Below, one piece after another: positions 1 to 10,803 of a stretch of 64,000 nucleotides of DNA; position 1 is the first letter of the stretch; each line of letters begins with the position of its first letter. Source of the stretch: Devosia riboflavina (GTDB lineage: Bacteria; Pseudomonadota; Alphaproteobacteria; Rhizobiales; Devosiaceae); NCBI RefSeq assembly GCF_000743575.1, contig NZ_JQGC01000012.1, positions 62,001 through 126,000 on the forward strand, in the 5' to 3' direction. The notes beneath the pieces were generated by a model. The model was not told where the DNA came from. It worked only from the letters and a program-made list of their open reading frames with translations, and did no database searches. The position numbers were made by a program, and so were the translations under genes.

Positions 1-5
1 GTCTA

Positions 6-1295
6 TTACGCAGCCTTGCGAATGAGGTGGCAGTAAAAGCCATCCGTGCCCGTACGATGTGGCGTCAGAAGGATGCCGCCGCCGGAGGTGGCAAGGCCCG
101 CGGGCATTTCCGTAACCAGCGTGCTGCGCCAGGCTTTTGCAATGTCCACGCTCGACGCTTCCGGGTGCGCGGCGAGGAGTGCGGCGACTTGATCGTCGTT
201 CTCTTCGGGCAGGATCGAGCAGGTGATATAGACCAGCGTACCACCGGGCTTCACATAGTGCAGCGCTTCTTCGAGGATGGCGGCTTGGTCGGCCTGACGC
301 TGGGCGAGCAGATCGGGAGTCAGCTTCCACTTGGTATCGGGGCGACGGCGCCAGGTGCCTGTGCCGGTGCAGGGCGCGTCGACGACGACGCGGTCCATCT
401 TGCCAATGAGGTCGTCGAGGGCGCCGGGATGGGGCGCGCGGACCTGGGCATTGCGCACGCCGTTACGTTTCAGGCGATCGTAGATCGGCGCGAGGCGGTT
501 GCGGTCGCTGTCATAGGCGAAAATCTGGCCCTTGTTGCCCATGGTCGAGGCTAGAGCGAGGGTTTTGCCCCCTGCCCCAGCGCAGAGGTCGAGCACTTGT
601 TCGCCCGGCTGGGCACCGGCAAGGGCCGATACCATCTGGCTGCCCTGGTCCTGCACTTCGAACCAGCCTTTTTGATAGCCTTCGTCGGTCGTGACATTGG
701 GCGTGCGCGCATCGCGCGGGCCGGCCGGCATGGTGAAACCCATCAGGGCATAGGCGGTCGGCTCGGGCGAGAAGCGGGAAAGCGATTTTGCCACCTTTTC
801 AGGGGTCGCCTTGAGGGCATTGACGCGCAGGTCGAGTGAGGGCCGGCCGGCCATGGCCTGGCCTTCGGCGGCGAGGTCGCCGCCAAAGGCGCGCTTGAGC
901 GAGGGGAGCAGCCATTCGGGCATGTCGGCCTGAGTGGCTTCGTCAGCGCCGTCGAGGCTGGCTGTGGCGCCGGCGATTTCTTCGGCGGTCAGGGGTTCCG
1001 GCGCGTGGCTGTCTTCGGCGAAGGCGGCGTTGAGGGCCTCGGGCGCTTCGGCCCAATCGCGCAGCACGGCGGCGAGCACGAGGGCGCGCGGCGTGTCGGC
1101 GCCCATGGCAAAGGCATAGGACGAGCGGCGGCGCAGGGCATCGTAAACGAGATTGCCGATGGCGGCGCGGTCACCCGCCCCGGCAAAGCGATTGTTGAGA
1201 CCCCAGGCCTTCAGCGCTTCGGAAACCGGCCGCTTGCGGGTTTCGACATCGGTCAGAACTTCAATGGCGGCGGCGATACGGCCGGGCAGGCGCAT
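6..1295 (-). CDS. rsmB: RsmB/NOP-family 16S rRNA cytosine-C5 methyltransferase
   Basis: The 429-residue protein has a NusB-like helical N-terminus (about 1-80) and a C-terminal Rossmann methyltransferase domain. The SAM-binding motif DLCAGAGGK is at 236-244. The two cysteines expected of an RNA m5C methyltransferase are visible: C309 in DAPC, which helps release product, and C359 in TCS, the nucleophile. RsmB of this family methylates C967 of 16S rRNA; the exact target here is inferred. The ATG at 1295 lies 5 bp downstream of the VOC-protein stop on the same strand, so the two are probably co-transcribed. Confidence 0.9.
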   Translation of the reverse strand: MRLPGRIAAAIEVLTDVETRKRPVSEALKAWGLNNRFAGAGDRAAIGNLVYDALRRRSSYAFAMGADTPRALVLAAVLRDWAEAPEALNAAFAEDSHAPEPLTAEEIAGATASLDGADEATQADMPEWLLPSLKRAFGGDLAAEGQAMAGRPSLDLRVNALKATPEKVAKSLSRFSPEPTAYALMGFTMPAGPRDARTPNVTTDEGYQKGWFEVQDQGSQMVSALAGAQPGEQVLDLCAGAGGKTLALASTMGNKGQIFAYDSDRNRLAPIYDRLKRNGVRNAQVRAPHPGALDDLIGKMDRVVVDAPCTGTGTWRRRPDTKWKLTPDLLAQRQADQAAILEEALHYVKPGGTLVYITCSILPEENDDQVAALLAAHPEASSVDIAKAWRSTLVTEMPAGLATSGGGILLTPHRTGTDGFYCHLIRKAA

Positions 1296-1300
1296 GGGAT

Positions 1301-1666
1301 TCAGGCCTCGGGAAAGGAGCAGACATTGACGCGATTGCCGGCGATATCGACGAAGTCGAACCAGCTCATGGCGCCATTCTTGTTGATGGGAGTGACCTCG
1401 CGGCCATCTTCGGCCAGCGCGTCGTGCAGAGCCTCGATATCGGGCGCGAAGAAGTTGAAGGCAACATAGTGCTGCTCGCGCATCTGCTCGACGGGAATGA
1501 GCGTGAGTGCGGTCGACCGGGCGCCCTCACCCGCGATGCGCAAGCCGATATGGCCGGCAGAGCGAAAAATCTCCGCCATGCCGAACATGCGCTCATACCA
1601 GGCCGCAGCGGCAACGGTGTCTACGGCCGGAACGAAAATGGTGTCGATGCGGGAGATCAGCGGCAT
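1301..1666 (-). CDS. VOC (glyoxalase/bleomycin-resistance fold) family protein
   Basis: A 121-residue single-module VOC protein. It has the usual opening beta-alpha unit (IDTIFVPAVD followed by AAWYERMFGM) and ends with the DFVDIAGNRVNV strand that normally supplies a metal-binding glutamate, although no clear glutamate is seen there. The substrate cannot be told from sequence. Gaps of 3-5 bp to its neighbours suggest an operon with the MAPEG and rsmB-like genes. Confidence 0.8.
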   Translation of the reverse strand: MPLISRIDTIFVPAVDTVAAAAWYERMFGMAEIFRSAGHIGLRIAGEGARSTALTLIPVEQMREQHYVAFNFFAPDIEALHDALAEDGREVTPINKNGAMSWFDFVDIAGNRVNVCSFPEA

Positions 1667-1669
1667 GGC

Positions 1670-2104
1670 TCAGCTCAGAAGAATGCGTGCGATGAGCCAT
1701 AGCCAGAAGAGGCACAGGACAGCAAGGCCAAGCGTATAGGCGAAAAAGCGCTGCTCGACCCGATTGGTGGTGACGTGGATGGCGGCGTGGACAAAACGCA
1801 GCGCTACGAACGCCAACGCGAGGACGGTTTCCACCCAGCTCACCGCGCCCAGGTGCAGGGCAAGAAGAGCACCGATGAAGAAGAGCACCGGCAACTGGAA
1901 CTGATTGTCAAAACTGTTGGAGAGCAGCCGGGCCTTGAGCGGATAGGCGGTGCGATCGACGGCAATATCGGCCATGGGGATTTCGCCGCGCATGACGCGC
2001 GGCACGCGTTCGCTGCCCAGCCAGAAGAGCAGGCCCAAGGTCAGCACGACCTGCGCGGCCATGGCGAGCATCAGCAATTTCTCGACCAAGGGCACTGCGT
2101 TCAT
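1670..2104 (-). CDS. MAPEG family membrane protein
   Basis: A 144-residue protein with four predicted membrane helices (about 10-30, 70-90, 90-110 and 122-142) and the MAPEG-like central stretch SNSFDNQFQLPVLFF. MAPEG proteins include glutathione-dependent membrane enzymes, but bacterial members are mostly uncharacterised. The gene begins the minus-strand group that continues into the VOC and rsmB-like genes, with a 3-bp gap to the VOC gene. Confidence 0.8.
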   Translation of the reverse strand: MNAVPLVEKLLMLAMAAQVVLTLGLLFWLGSERVPRVMRGEIPMADIAVDRTAYPLKARLLSNSFDNQFQLPVLFFIGALLALHLGAVSWVETVLALAFVALRFVHAAIHVTTNRVEQRFFAYTLGLAVLCLFWLWLIARILLS

Positions 2105-2195
2105 TCTCCGCCGGAGAGTCGATTTCTGGGACTAAGCATTTATGGCGGAACGGATTTTCCGCGAAGATAAAACCGTCACATCAAGTTCCGCCGCG

Positions 2196-2414
2196 CTAGG
2201 CGCCGTTCTCGTCCGCGGAACGCCAGACCGTTTCGGCTGTGGTTTCAGGGTCCTGAACGATGACCTCGGCGCCCTGGTCGTTGGAATTGCGGGCGTCTTC
2301 GATGGCGGACTCGATGGCGGCCTCGCGGGTCTTGAACGGGGCTGAAACGCTGCCGCGATTGGTGTGCTGCCAGCAGCCGTCGCGCAGATAGACGATGAAA
2401 TGACTTTCGCTCAT
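2196..2414 (-). CDS. DUF2188 domain small protein
   Basis: A 72-residue protein. The start was placed at 2414 because GGAGGAG stands 3-9 bases upstream there; an in-frame ATG at 2462 would add 16 unlikely residues. The layout (short strand, FKTREAAIESAIEDARN helix, then AEVIVQDPE strand) matches DUF2188, a small alpha-beta fold of unknown function. It is a single gene between guaB and the MAPEG gene. Confidence 0.7.
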   Translation of the reverse strand: MSESHFIVYLRDGCWQHTNRGSVSAPFKTREAAIESAIEDARNSNDQGAEVIVQDPETTAETVWRSADENGA

Positions 2415-2484
2415 GGGCTCCTCCGTTTTCTGACAACGAAGGAGAATGACGGCGCGTTGCATGTGCCCGCGCCGTCAAAACAGA

Positions 2485-4340
<1,856 letters not shown>

Positions 4341-5726
4341 GTGATCCGCGTTACCCCGCTCATTCTTGCGGTCGCCCTGTTCATGGAACAGATGGACTCG
4401 ACCGTTATCGCCACGTCCCTGCCTGCCATCGCCGCCGATATCGGCAGCGATCCGATCGCGCTGAAACTGGCGCTGACGGCCTATTTCGTGGCCCTCGCCA
4501 TTTTCATTCCGCTCTCAGGCTGGATGGCGGACAGGTTCGGCGCCAAGAACATTTTTCGGCTCGCGATCTTCGTCTTCATGCTGGGGTCGCTTGCCTGCTC
4601 CTTCTCCTTTTCTCTCGAAACCTTCGTGATCTCGCGCTTCTTCCAGGGCATTGGCTCATCGATGATGACGCCGGTTGGGCGCCTGCTGCTGGTGCGATCG
4701 ACGCCGCGTAACGAACTGGTTTCGGCCATGGCCTGGCTGACGGTGCCGGCGCTGGTGGCGCCGGTGACGGGGCCGCTGATCGGCGGGTTTCTCACCACCT
4801 ATCTGAGCTGGCACTGGATTTTCTGGATCAATATCCCGATTGGCATCATCGGCATCATCCTCTCGGGGATTTACCTGAAAGTGCCGGATGAGCGGACGCC
4901 GCGGCCGGTCGATCTCGTCGGCTTCTTCATCGCCTCGGTGGCCTTTTCGGGCACGGTCTTTGGCCTTTCGGTCATCAGCCTTCCGGCCCTGCCGATCATC
5001 TATGGCTACCTGACCATCGCCGTGGGCGTGACCGCCGGCATTCTCTATTTCCTCCATGCGCGACGTACGCGCTATCCGTTGCTCGACCCAAAACTGTTCC
5101 GGCATCGGCTGTTCCGTTCGTCGATCACCGGCGGCTCGCTGTTCCGCATCGGGGTCGGCGCCATTCCTTTCCTGCTGCCGCTGATGCTGCAGCTTGGTTT
5201 TGGGCTCAATCCGTTCCAGTCGGGCGCCATCACCTTCGTTTCGGCCATTGGCGCCATCATGAGCAAGTTCGTGGCCGAGCGGGTGTTTGCGCGCTTCGGC
5301 TTTCCGCGCGTTCTCGCCTTTGCCTCGATTTTCGGTGGTCTTCTCATAGCGGCGCAGGGCTTTTTCACGGCCGAAACGTCAACCCCGGTGATCATGGCGG
5401 TGCTGCTGGCGGGTGGCGTGTTGCGCTCGGTTTTCTTCACCGGCTCAAATGCGCTGGGCTATGCCGACATATCGGACGAAGAGACCAGCCAGGCCACTGC
5501 CATTGTCGCGGTCTGCCAGCAGCTTTCGGTGGCGTTTGGCGTGGCGGTCGCCGGTGCCATTCTCGAAGTCACCCGCCACTATACCGACGGCCTGCTGACG
5601 CTACTCAATTTCCAGATCGCTTTCTTCGCCGTGGGCGGGCTCAGCGCTCTGGCGAGCCTTGTCTATCTCACCCTCCCCAAGAATGCCGGCGCCGACGTGT
5701 CGGGCCATCGCGCCTACAAGGAGTAG
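4341..5726 (+). CDS. MFS transporter, DHA2 (EmrB/QacA-like) family, first copy
   Basis: A drug:H+ antiporter-type inner-membrane exporter. The GTG at 4341 was chosen because it gives 461 residues, exactly the length of the paralogue that follows, and the same opening (VTPLILAVALFMEQMDSTV). The DHA2 signature near TM1 (ALFMEQMDSTVIATSLPAIA) and the motif-A loop WMADRFGAKNIFR are present. The two copies are about two-thirds alike by eye, so this is a tandem duplication. Substrate unknown. ATG 4206 is the alternative start. Confidence 0.85.
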   Translation: MIRVTPLILAVALFMEQMDSTVIATSLPAIAADIGSDPIALKLALTAYFVALAIFIPLSGWMADRFGAKNIFRLAIFVFMLGSLACSFSFSLETFVISRFFQGIGSSMMTPVGRLLLVRSTPRNELVSAMAWLTVPALVAPVTGPLIGGFLTTYLSWHWIFWINIPIGIIGIILSGIYLKVPDERTPRPVDLVGFFIASVAFSGTVFGLSVISLPALPIIYGYLTIAVGVTAGILYFLHARRTRYPLLDPKLFRHRLFRSSITGGSLFRIGVGAIPFLLPLMLQLGFGLNPFQSGAITFVSAIGAIMSKFVAERVFARFGFPRVLAFASIFGGLLIAAQGFFTAETSTPVIMAVLLAGGVLRSVFFTGSNALGYADISDEETSQATAIVAVCQQLSVAFGVAVAGAILEVTRHYTDGLLTLLNFQIAFFAVGGLSALASLVYLTLPKNAGADVSGHRAYKE

Positions 5727-5756
5727 CGGGACGGCCAAACCGCCCCGATTTGCCAA

Positions 5757-7142
5757 GTGTCGAGAACCACGCCCCTTATCCTGGCCACCGCCCTGTTCAT
5801 GGAAAACATGGACTCGACGGTCATTGCCACCTCGCTAGCCGCCATTGCGGCAGATATCGGCACGGACCCGATTTCGCTGAAACTGGCGCTGACCGCCTAT
5901 CTCGTGGCGCTCGCCATCTTCATCCCGATTTCGAGCTGGATGGCCGACCGGTTCGGGGCACGGCGCGTGTTCCGCGTCGCCATGCTGGTCTTCATGATCG
6001 GCTCAATCTGCTGCGCGTTTTCGAGCTCGCTGGCCCAGTTCGTCGGCGCGCGCTTCATCCAGGGCATGGGCGGGGCCATGATGGGGCCGGTGGCGCGCCT
6101 CGTGCTGGTGCGGGCGACGCCTCGCCATCAACTGGTGGATGCCATGGCCTGGCTGACCATTCCAGCGCTGATCGGGCCAATCGTTGGGCCGCCATTCGGC
6201 GGCTTCCTCACCACCTATTTCTCCTGGCACTGGATTTTCATCATCAATGTGCCGATTGGCGTTCTGGGCATCATCCTAGTCGGCTTTGCCCTGCCCAATG
6301 AGCACCGGAACAAGCCACGTAATATCGATGGGCCGGGTTTCGTCATGGCCGGCCTTGCCTTTGCGCTCTTCGCCTTTGGCTGCTCGGTGGTGAGCCTCCC
6401 CGCCCTGCCCCCGGTCTATGGCGTGATCGCCGCCGTGGCTGGCATGGTGCTCGGCGTCTTCTACACCCGCCATGCGCTGCGGACGGAATTTCCGCTGCTC
6501 GACCTGCGCCTCCTCGCCGTGCGGAATTTCCGTATTGCCATCGTCGCGGGCACCTTCTTCCGCCTCGGCCAGGGCGCGACACCCTTTCTCTTTCCGCTGA
6601 TGCTGCAGCTCACCTTCGGGCTCTCACCTTTCGAGAGCGGCATGGTGACCTTTGTCGGCGCGATCGGTGCGCTGGCGGCAAAGTTCGTCGCCAATTGGAT
6701 GTTTGCCCATTGGGGGTTCAAATATCCGCTGGTCTGGTCGACGGCCATTTCTGCAGCCGGCATCGTCGCCATGGGGCTCTATACGCCGGAGACGCCGATG
6801 CCGCTGATCCTTGCCGTGCTGACCTTTACCGGCTTCTGGCAATCGACCTTCTGGACGGGTTCCAACGCCTTCACCTTTGCCGATATCGAAGACAAGGACG
6901 CCGGACAGGCCAATGTGATCAGCCAGGTCTTGGGCCAGTTGATGTTCGCCATGGGCGTAGCATTGGGCGGCGGCACGCTGGAACTGGTGCATCGCCTGCG
7001 CGGCGGCGGCGAACTGGCGCTGGTGGATTTCCACATCGCATTCTATGTGGTGGCGGCTGTGGGGCTGGTGGCAACGGTGCTGTTCCTGACCCTGCCGAAG
7101 AATGCCGGGCATCAATTGCTGGGCAAGCCGCACGTGCATTGA
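5757..7142 (+). CDS. MFS transporter, DHA2 family, second copy
   Basis: A 461-residue exporter that is a tandem paralogue of the preceding gene, 30 bp downstream and probably in one operon. It starts with GTG at 5757 and repeats the same landmarks: MENMDSTVIATSLAAIA in TM1 and WMADRFGARRVFR in the first cytoplasmic loop. Both proteins end with FLTLPKNAG-type tails. An HxlR regulator lies convergently 4 bp after the stop. The substrate cannot be inferred. Confidence 0.87.
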   Translation: MSRTTPLILATALFMENMDSTVIATSLAAIAADIGTDPISLKLALTAYLVALAIFIPISSWMADRFGARRVFRVAMLVFMIGSICCAFSSSLAQFVGARFIQGMGGAMMGPVARLVLVRATPRHQLVDAMAWLTIPALIGPIVGPPFGGFLTTYFSWHWIFIINVPIGVLGIILVGFALPNEHRNKPRNIDGPGFVMAGLAFALFAFGCSVVSLPALPPVYGVIAAVAGMVLGVFYTRHALRTEFPLLDLRLLAVRNFRIAIVAGTFFRLGQGATPFLFPLMLQLTFGLSPFESGMVTFVGAIGALAAKFVANWMFAHWGFKYPLVWSTAISAAGIVAMGLYTPETPMPLILAVLTFTGFWQSTFWTGSNAFTFADIEDKDAGQANVISQVLGQLMFAMGVALGGGTLELVHRLRGGGELALVDFHIAFYVVAAVGLVATVLFLTLPKNAGHQLLGKPHVH

Positions 7143-7146
7143 ACGA

Positions 7147-7491
7147 TCATGAAACGGCGGCGCTGGCTTGTCTCGCCCGTTCCGGACCACTTGCCTCCCA
7201 CCAATCGGCAAGCCCCTCGATGAGTGGCAGCACTTGCGCCCCGGCGGGCGTGAGATCGTATTCGACGCGCAAGGGATAGCCGGGAAAAGCCGTGCGCATG
7301 ATGAGCCCCACGGCCTCGAGCTTGCGTAGTTCCATCGCGAGGATGCGATGGGAAACCGTGGGATTGTCGCGCCTGAGATCGCTGAACCGCTTGGTCCCGT
7401 CCTTCAAATAGTAAAGCAGCAGCGCGGGCCAGCGTCCGGACAGAGCGCGCATCACGTCCTCGATGGGGCAATTGGAAACCAGCGTCTGCAT
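7147..7491 (-). CDS. HxlR family winged-helix transcriptional regulator
   Basis: A 114-residue protein with the HxlR layout: CPIEDVMRALSGRWPALLLYYL, then recognition region RFSDLRRDNPTVSHRILAMELRKLEAVGLI and the wing ending VEYDLTPAG. HxlR proteins sense electrophiles or redox stress, often through an N-terminal cysteine; C9 is at that position. It is divergent from a glutathione S-transferase gene 104 bp away, which it probably controls. Confidence 0.88.
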   Translation of the reverse strand: MQTLVSNCPIEDVMRALSGRWPALLLYYLKDGTKRFSDLRRDNPTVSHRILAMELRKLEAVGLIMRTAFPGYPLRVEYDLTPAGAQVLPLIEGLADWWEASGPERARQASAAVS

Positions 7492-7595
7492 GGGGCTCTC
7501 GTGGTTACAAAAATGTCCGTAATTTACTTAGGGACGCAGAGAGTTAGGTTCCAGCCCGCTGGCCAGCACATTTGACACTTCTGGAAAGATGACCA

Positions 7596-8309
7596 ATGGA
7601 ACCGATCCTTGTTTACGGCCACCCGGCCGGGAGCTCCATGGGGCTCATTGCCGCCTTCGAATGGCTGGGCCAACCCTATCGGCTTTGCCGCGTCGATATG
7701 CTGGGCGAGATGCGACAACCGGGCTATGCGCGGATCAACGCCCGCCACGAAACGCCAGCCCTGATCACGCCCGCCGGCCGGCCTGTTACCGAGACCATGG
7801 CCATTGCCGCCTGGTTGGCTGCCCGCGATGGTGACCATCGCATCAGCTATGCGGCGGAAAGCGCTGAAGCCGACCGCATGTGGCAATTGCTGGGTTTCAT
7901 CAATACCGGCTTCACGGGCGCCTTCAGCCCGCTCTGGGCTGCGCTCGAAATGGAGCCACCCAACCCGATCTTGCAGGAAAACCTGCGCATCTGGGGCCGT
8001 CGGAGCGTTATCGAACGCCACGACAAGCTCGAAGCTACGATCGGCGACGGCCCCTATCTCATAGGAGAAAACCTCTCGCTCGCCGATGCCGTGCTGATTG
8101 GCGTTGCCCGCTGGCTCGATTTTCATGAAGTGGCCGATGCCGGGCGTTGGCCGAAGCTCGCCGCCTTGCGGCGTCGCCTCGAAGCAGATCCTGCTGTCAT
8201 GTTTGCGCTCGCCATCGAGAACGGCGAGACCCCGGCGGGATCAGGATCGTTCAAGGGCCATGTGGCGCTAGCCGATGTGATCGAGCGCTACGGCCAGACG
8301 GCCGCCTGA
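7596..8309 (+). CDS. Glutathione S-transferase family protein
   Basis: A 237-residue protein with an N-terminal thioredoxin-like glutathione-binding domain (about 1-80, including TPALITPAGRPVTETMAIAAWL, where cis-Pro and the ET gamma-glutamyl contact are expected) and an all-helical C-terminal domain (GDGPYLIGENLSLADAVLIGVARWL). It likely conjugates glutathione to electrophiles or has a related redox role. The divergent HxlR regulator suggests inducible expression. Confidence 0.88.
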   Translation: MEPILVYGHPAGSSMGLIAAFEWLGQPYRLCRVDMLGEMRQPGYARINARHETPALITPAGRPVTETMAIAAWLAARDGDHRISYAAESAEADRMWQLLGFINTGFTGAFSPLWAALEMEPPNPILQENLRIWGRRSVIERHDKLEATIGDGPYLIGENLSLADAVLIGVARWLDFHEVADAGRWPKLAALRRRLEADPAVMFALAIENGETPAGSGSFKGHVALADVIERYGQTAA

Positions 8310-8325
8310 CTTCTGGGGGCCGCGG

Positions 8326-9060
8326 TCAGTCCGCGGCCTCTTCCTGATCCACCTCGGTCCGGCCTTTGAAGCCCTTGGCCACCAGATAGGCCTCTGCCGA
8401 CTCGCTGCGGCTCGACGGGGGCTTTACGTGCATGGTGGTCTTGAAGTGGCGCTTCAGCATGTGCAACAGCTCATGCTCGGTGCCGCCCTGGAAAACCTTG
8501 GCGACGAAGGACCCGCCGGGATTTAGCACCTGAATGGCGAAATCGGCTGCGATCTCGATGAGATGCACGATGCGCAGGTGGTCGGTCGGGCGGTGACCGG
8601 TCGTCGGCCAGGCCATGTCGCTCATGACCACGTCGGCCTTATGGCCACCCATGGCGGCAAAGAGCTGCTCGGGCGCGTCGTCATGGGTAAAATCCTTCTG
8701 CAGAAGGATAACGCCCGGAATCGGATCCATTTCCAGATAGTCGATGCCGACCACAAGCGGGTGCTCGGCCGTCGAGCCCACAGCCTTGGCCGCGACCTGC
8801 GACCAGCCGCCGGGTGCGGCGCCGAGATCGACCACGCGCATACCCTTCTTGAAGAGCTTCTGCTTCTCGTCGATTTCCTTGATCTTGAAGGCCGCGCGCG
8901 AGCGATAGCCTTCCGAACGGGCACGGGCCACATAGGGATCGTTGAGCTGGCGCTGCAGCCATTTGGTGGACGAGGTCGTCCGCCCCTTGGCCGTCTTGAG
9001 CCGGATCTTCAGGTCCTTGTCGGACTTGCGCCCGCCTGTTCCGAGAGCCTTATCCACCAT
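8326..9060 (-). CDS. rlmE: 23S rRNA (uridine-2'-O) methyltransferase RlmE
   Basis: RlmE (RrmJ/FtsJ) methylates U2552 of 23S rRNA late in 50S assembly. The 244-residue protein has the K-D-K-E type core: [10 protein letters not shown], the SAM motif [26 protein letters not shown] and [11 protein letters not shown]. The start at 9060 was chosen for the GGAGAAAC ribosome site just upstream; ATG 9111 would add 17 residues. The ppx/gppA stop overlaps the start region by 11 bp, so the genes are co-transcribed. Confidence 0.93.
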   Translation of the reverse strand: MVDKALGTGGRKSDKDLKIRLKTAKGRTTSSTKWLQRQLNDPYVARARSEGYRSRAAFKIKEIDEKQKLFKKGMRVVDLGAAPGGWSQVAAKAVGSTAEHPLVVGIDYLEMDPIPGVILLQKDFTHDDAPEQLFAAMGGHKADVVMSDMAWPTTGHRPTDHLRIVHLIEIAADFAIQVLNPGGSFVAKVFQGGTEHELLHMLKRHFKTTMHVKPPSSRSESAEAYLVAKGFKGRTEVDQEEAAD

Positions 9061-10222
9061 TTGCGTTTCTCCGCTTGGGGCGGCTCGGCCGCTTGTGAAC
9101 CTTATCTGCATCCATGAGAGAAATCAGGATGCCTTCGCGCAGCCCGCGATCGGCCACGCGCACGCGTTCGGTCGGCCATTCGCGCCGGATGGCTTCAAAA
9201 ATGGCGCAGCCGGGCAGCACGAGATCAGCGCGATCCCGCCCGATGCAGGGATGCGTGACGCGACGATCGAAGGGCATATTGAGAAGGACGCGCATGATGT
9301 CGTCGACTTCCTGGCTCTTGAGCCAGAGCCCATCCACCTTCTGCCGCTCATAACGCTCGAGGCCGAGATGCAGCCCAGCCAGCGTCGTGACGGTGCCCGA
9401 AGTGCCGATCAGGTGCACGGGATGGGCCGCAATCATCTGCCGCAGCTTTTCGCGACCGCGGAACTGTTTCAGGTGCTCGGAGACGAAGCCGACCATGGCC
9501 TCGAACACTTCGGGCGTGACATTGACCCCGCCAAAGCGCTCGGCAATCGAAACGACGCCGACCGGCAGTGACTGCCAGGAGCGAATCGAGGCCGACATGC
9601 GCCCCTGCGAGCGCGGGCGACCGCCACGGAAATCGAGCCAGGCGAGTTCCGAGGAACCGCCGCCAATGTCGAACATCAGCGCGCCCTGGGCGGTATCGTC
9701 GATGAGATCGGCGCAGCCGGTCACGGCCAGTTCGGCCTCGGTGCGGCGATCGACGATTTCGAGTTCGAGCCCGAGCTCTTCCTTCACCCGACCGAGAAAT
9801 TCCGGACCGTTTTCGGCGGCCCGGCAGGCTTCGGTGGCGATGAGGCGCATGCGCGTCGGCTGGTGATCGCGCAGCTTGTTGCGGCACTGCTTTAGTGCCT
9901 CCATGGTGCGCTCCATGGCCGCGTCGCCGAGGCGCCCCGTTACCGAGACACCCTCGCCGAGGCGCACGATGCGGGTAAAGCCGTCGAGCACGCGAAAACC
10001 GTGCTCATGCGGACGCGCAATAAGAAGGCGGCAATTATTGGTCCCAAGGTCGAGCGCCGCATAGAGCGGCCCCCGCGCGCGCCGAGGCGCATGACCTGTC
10101 CGCGACTCCGCCACAGGTGGCGCAGCCGTACCCCTGGCCTTCCGGTCCTGACCGGGAGGCGTGCGGAGCGCCGTGCCGGTCCGGGCGACCGACAAGGCAG
10201 CGGACCGATTCGAGTCGGTCAC
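9050..10222 (-). CDS. Exopolyphosphatase / guanosine pentaphosphate phosphatase (Ppx/GppA)
   Basis: An ASKHA-fold phosphatase that hydrolyses polyphosphate or pppGpp. GTG 10222 is the likely start (AGGAGAATCAA just upstream, 390 residues); extending further would run into the tRNA gene. Motifs seen are [16 protein letters not shown] (phosphate 1), [13 protein letters not shown] (phosphate 2) and [14 protein letters not shown]. The N-terminal 55 residues are basic and low in complexity. It overlaps rlmE by 11 bp. Whether it acts on polyphosphate or pppGpp cannot be told. Confidence 0.87.
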   Translation of the reverse strand: MTDSNRSAALSVARTGTALRTPPGQDRKARGTAAPPVAESRTGHAPRRARGPLYAALDLGTNNCRLLIARPHEHGFRVLDGFTRIVRLGEGVSVTGRLGDAAMERTMEALKQCRNKLRDHQPTRMRLIATEACRAAENGPEFLGRVKEELGLELEIVDRRTEAELAVTGCADLIDDTAQGALMFDIGGGSSELAWLDFRGGRPRSQGRMSASIRSWQSLPVGVVSIAERFGGVNVTPEVFEAMVGFVSEHLKQFRGREKLRQMIAAHPVHLIGTSGTVTTLAGLHLGLERYERQKVDGLWLKSQEVDDIMRVLLNMPFDRRVTHPCIGRDRADLVLPGCAIFEAIRREWPTERVRVADRGLREGILISLMDADKVHKRPSRPKRRNANGG

Positions 10223-10462
10223 TTGATTCTCCTGACGCGGCGCGGTCGCTGGCCGGTATTTCCGGCCGCGCCCAAGGCGCAGCTTTGGTGTTGCATTGTT
10301 GAAAAGACGGTACTTCAACGGGGCGCCAAGCGCAATGCACACATTGGTTGGGCAAACTTGCGCCATCCCCGCTTGCAATCCTCGTCCGCTTTGTCTAATG
10401 AGACCCCGCGCCGCCACGGAAGCACGGCTTCTAAGGATCACGGCCCAGCCAGCAGGCTCTGC

Positions 10463-10536
10463 TGGGGAATAGTTCAATGGTAGAACAGCGGACTCTGACT
10501 CCGTCGATCTTGGTTCGAATCCAGGTTCCCCAGCCA
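10463..10536 (+). tRNA. tRNA-Gln (anticodon CTG), CCA encoded
   Basis: A complete cloverleaf can be drawn: acceptor TGGGGAA/TTCCCCA (10463-10469 with 10526-10532), D-stem GTTC/GAAC, anticodon stem GCGGA/TCCGT around loop CTCTGAC with CTG at 10495-10497, and T-stem CTTGG/CCAGG around TTCGAAT. The discriminator is G10533 and CCA is encoded at 10534-10536. The Tn7-like element has inserted just downstream and the tRNA is intact. Confidence 0.97.
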
Positions 10537-10544
10537 ATCCTTCC

Positions 10545-10549
10545 TAAGT
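10545..10549. repeat. Left target-site duplication of the Tn7-like element (TAAGT)
   Basis: TAAGT directly abuts the left terminal sequence at 10550 and is repeated exactly at 63891-63895 next to the right terminus. Five base pairs is the standard duplication length for Tn7-family transposition. Confidence 0.88.
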
Positions 10550-10620
10550 TATGACGGGGCTGAAAGAGTGCCACGATTTGGCTGTAAGAATGCAGCGATC
10601 CGGCTGTAGGAATGCAGCGA
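10550..10620 (+). repeat. tRNA-proximal transposon end with three tandem TnsB-type sites
   Basis: After the terminal TATGACG, three 19-bp sites follow at a strict 22-bp period: 10558-10576 (GGCTGAAAGAGTGCCACGA), 10580-10598 (GGCTGTAAGAATGCAGCGA) and 10602-10620 (GGCTGTAGGAATGCAGCGA). A weak fourth copy sharing the ATGCAGCGA half may lie at 10656-10674. These are most likely TnsB-binding sites; the sites at the other end are in the opposite orientation. Confidence 0.88.
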
Positions 10621-10803
10621 TTCATCTCACCGAAGGTATGGTCATACTTCAGCGCCAACAATGGTATGCAGCGAGGTTTGGATGCTGGTGAGCGCGACCA
10701 TGCCGGATTGGTGACGTGACCAGAAATACTGTCCGTCGTCAGAAGCTTTGGCGCAGAAGGGCGTCTGGTTTAGCGGAGAGTTCTGCTCGCCATCGTGTTG
10801 ATG

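Noticed and set aside
5750..6301. Alternative plus-strand frame within the second MFS gene
   Set aside because: Shadow frame of a well-supported MFS transporter; composition is Arg/His/Gly-rich as expected of an out-of-frame GC-rich gene.
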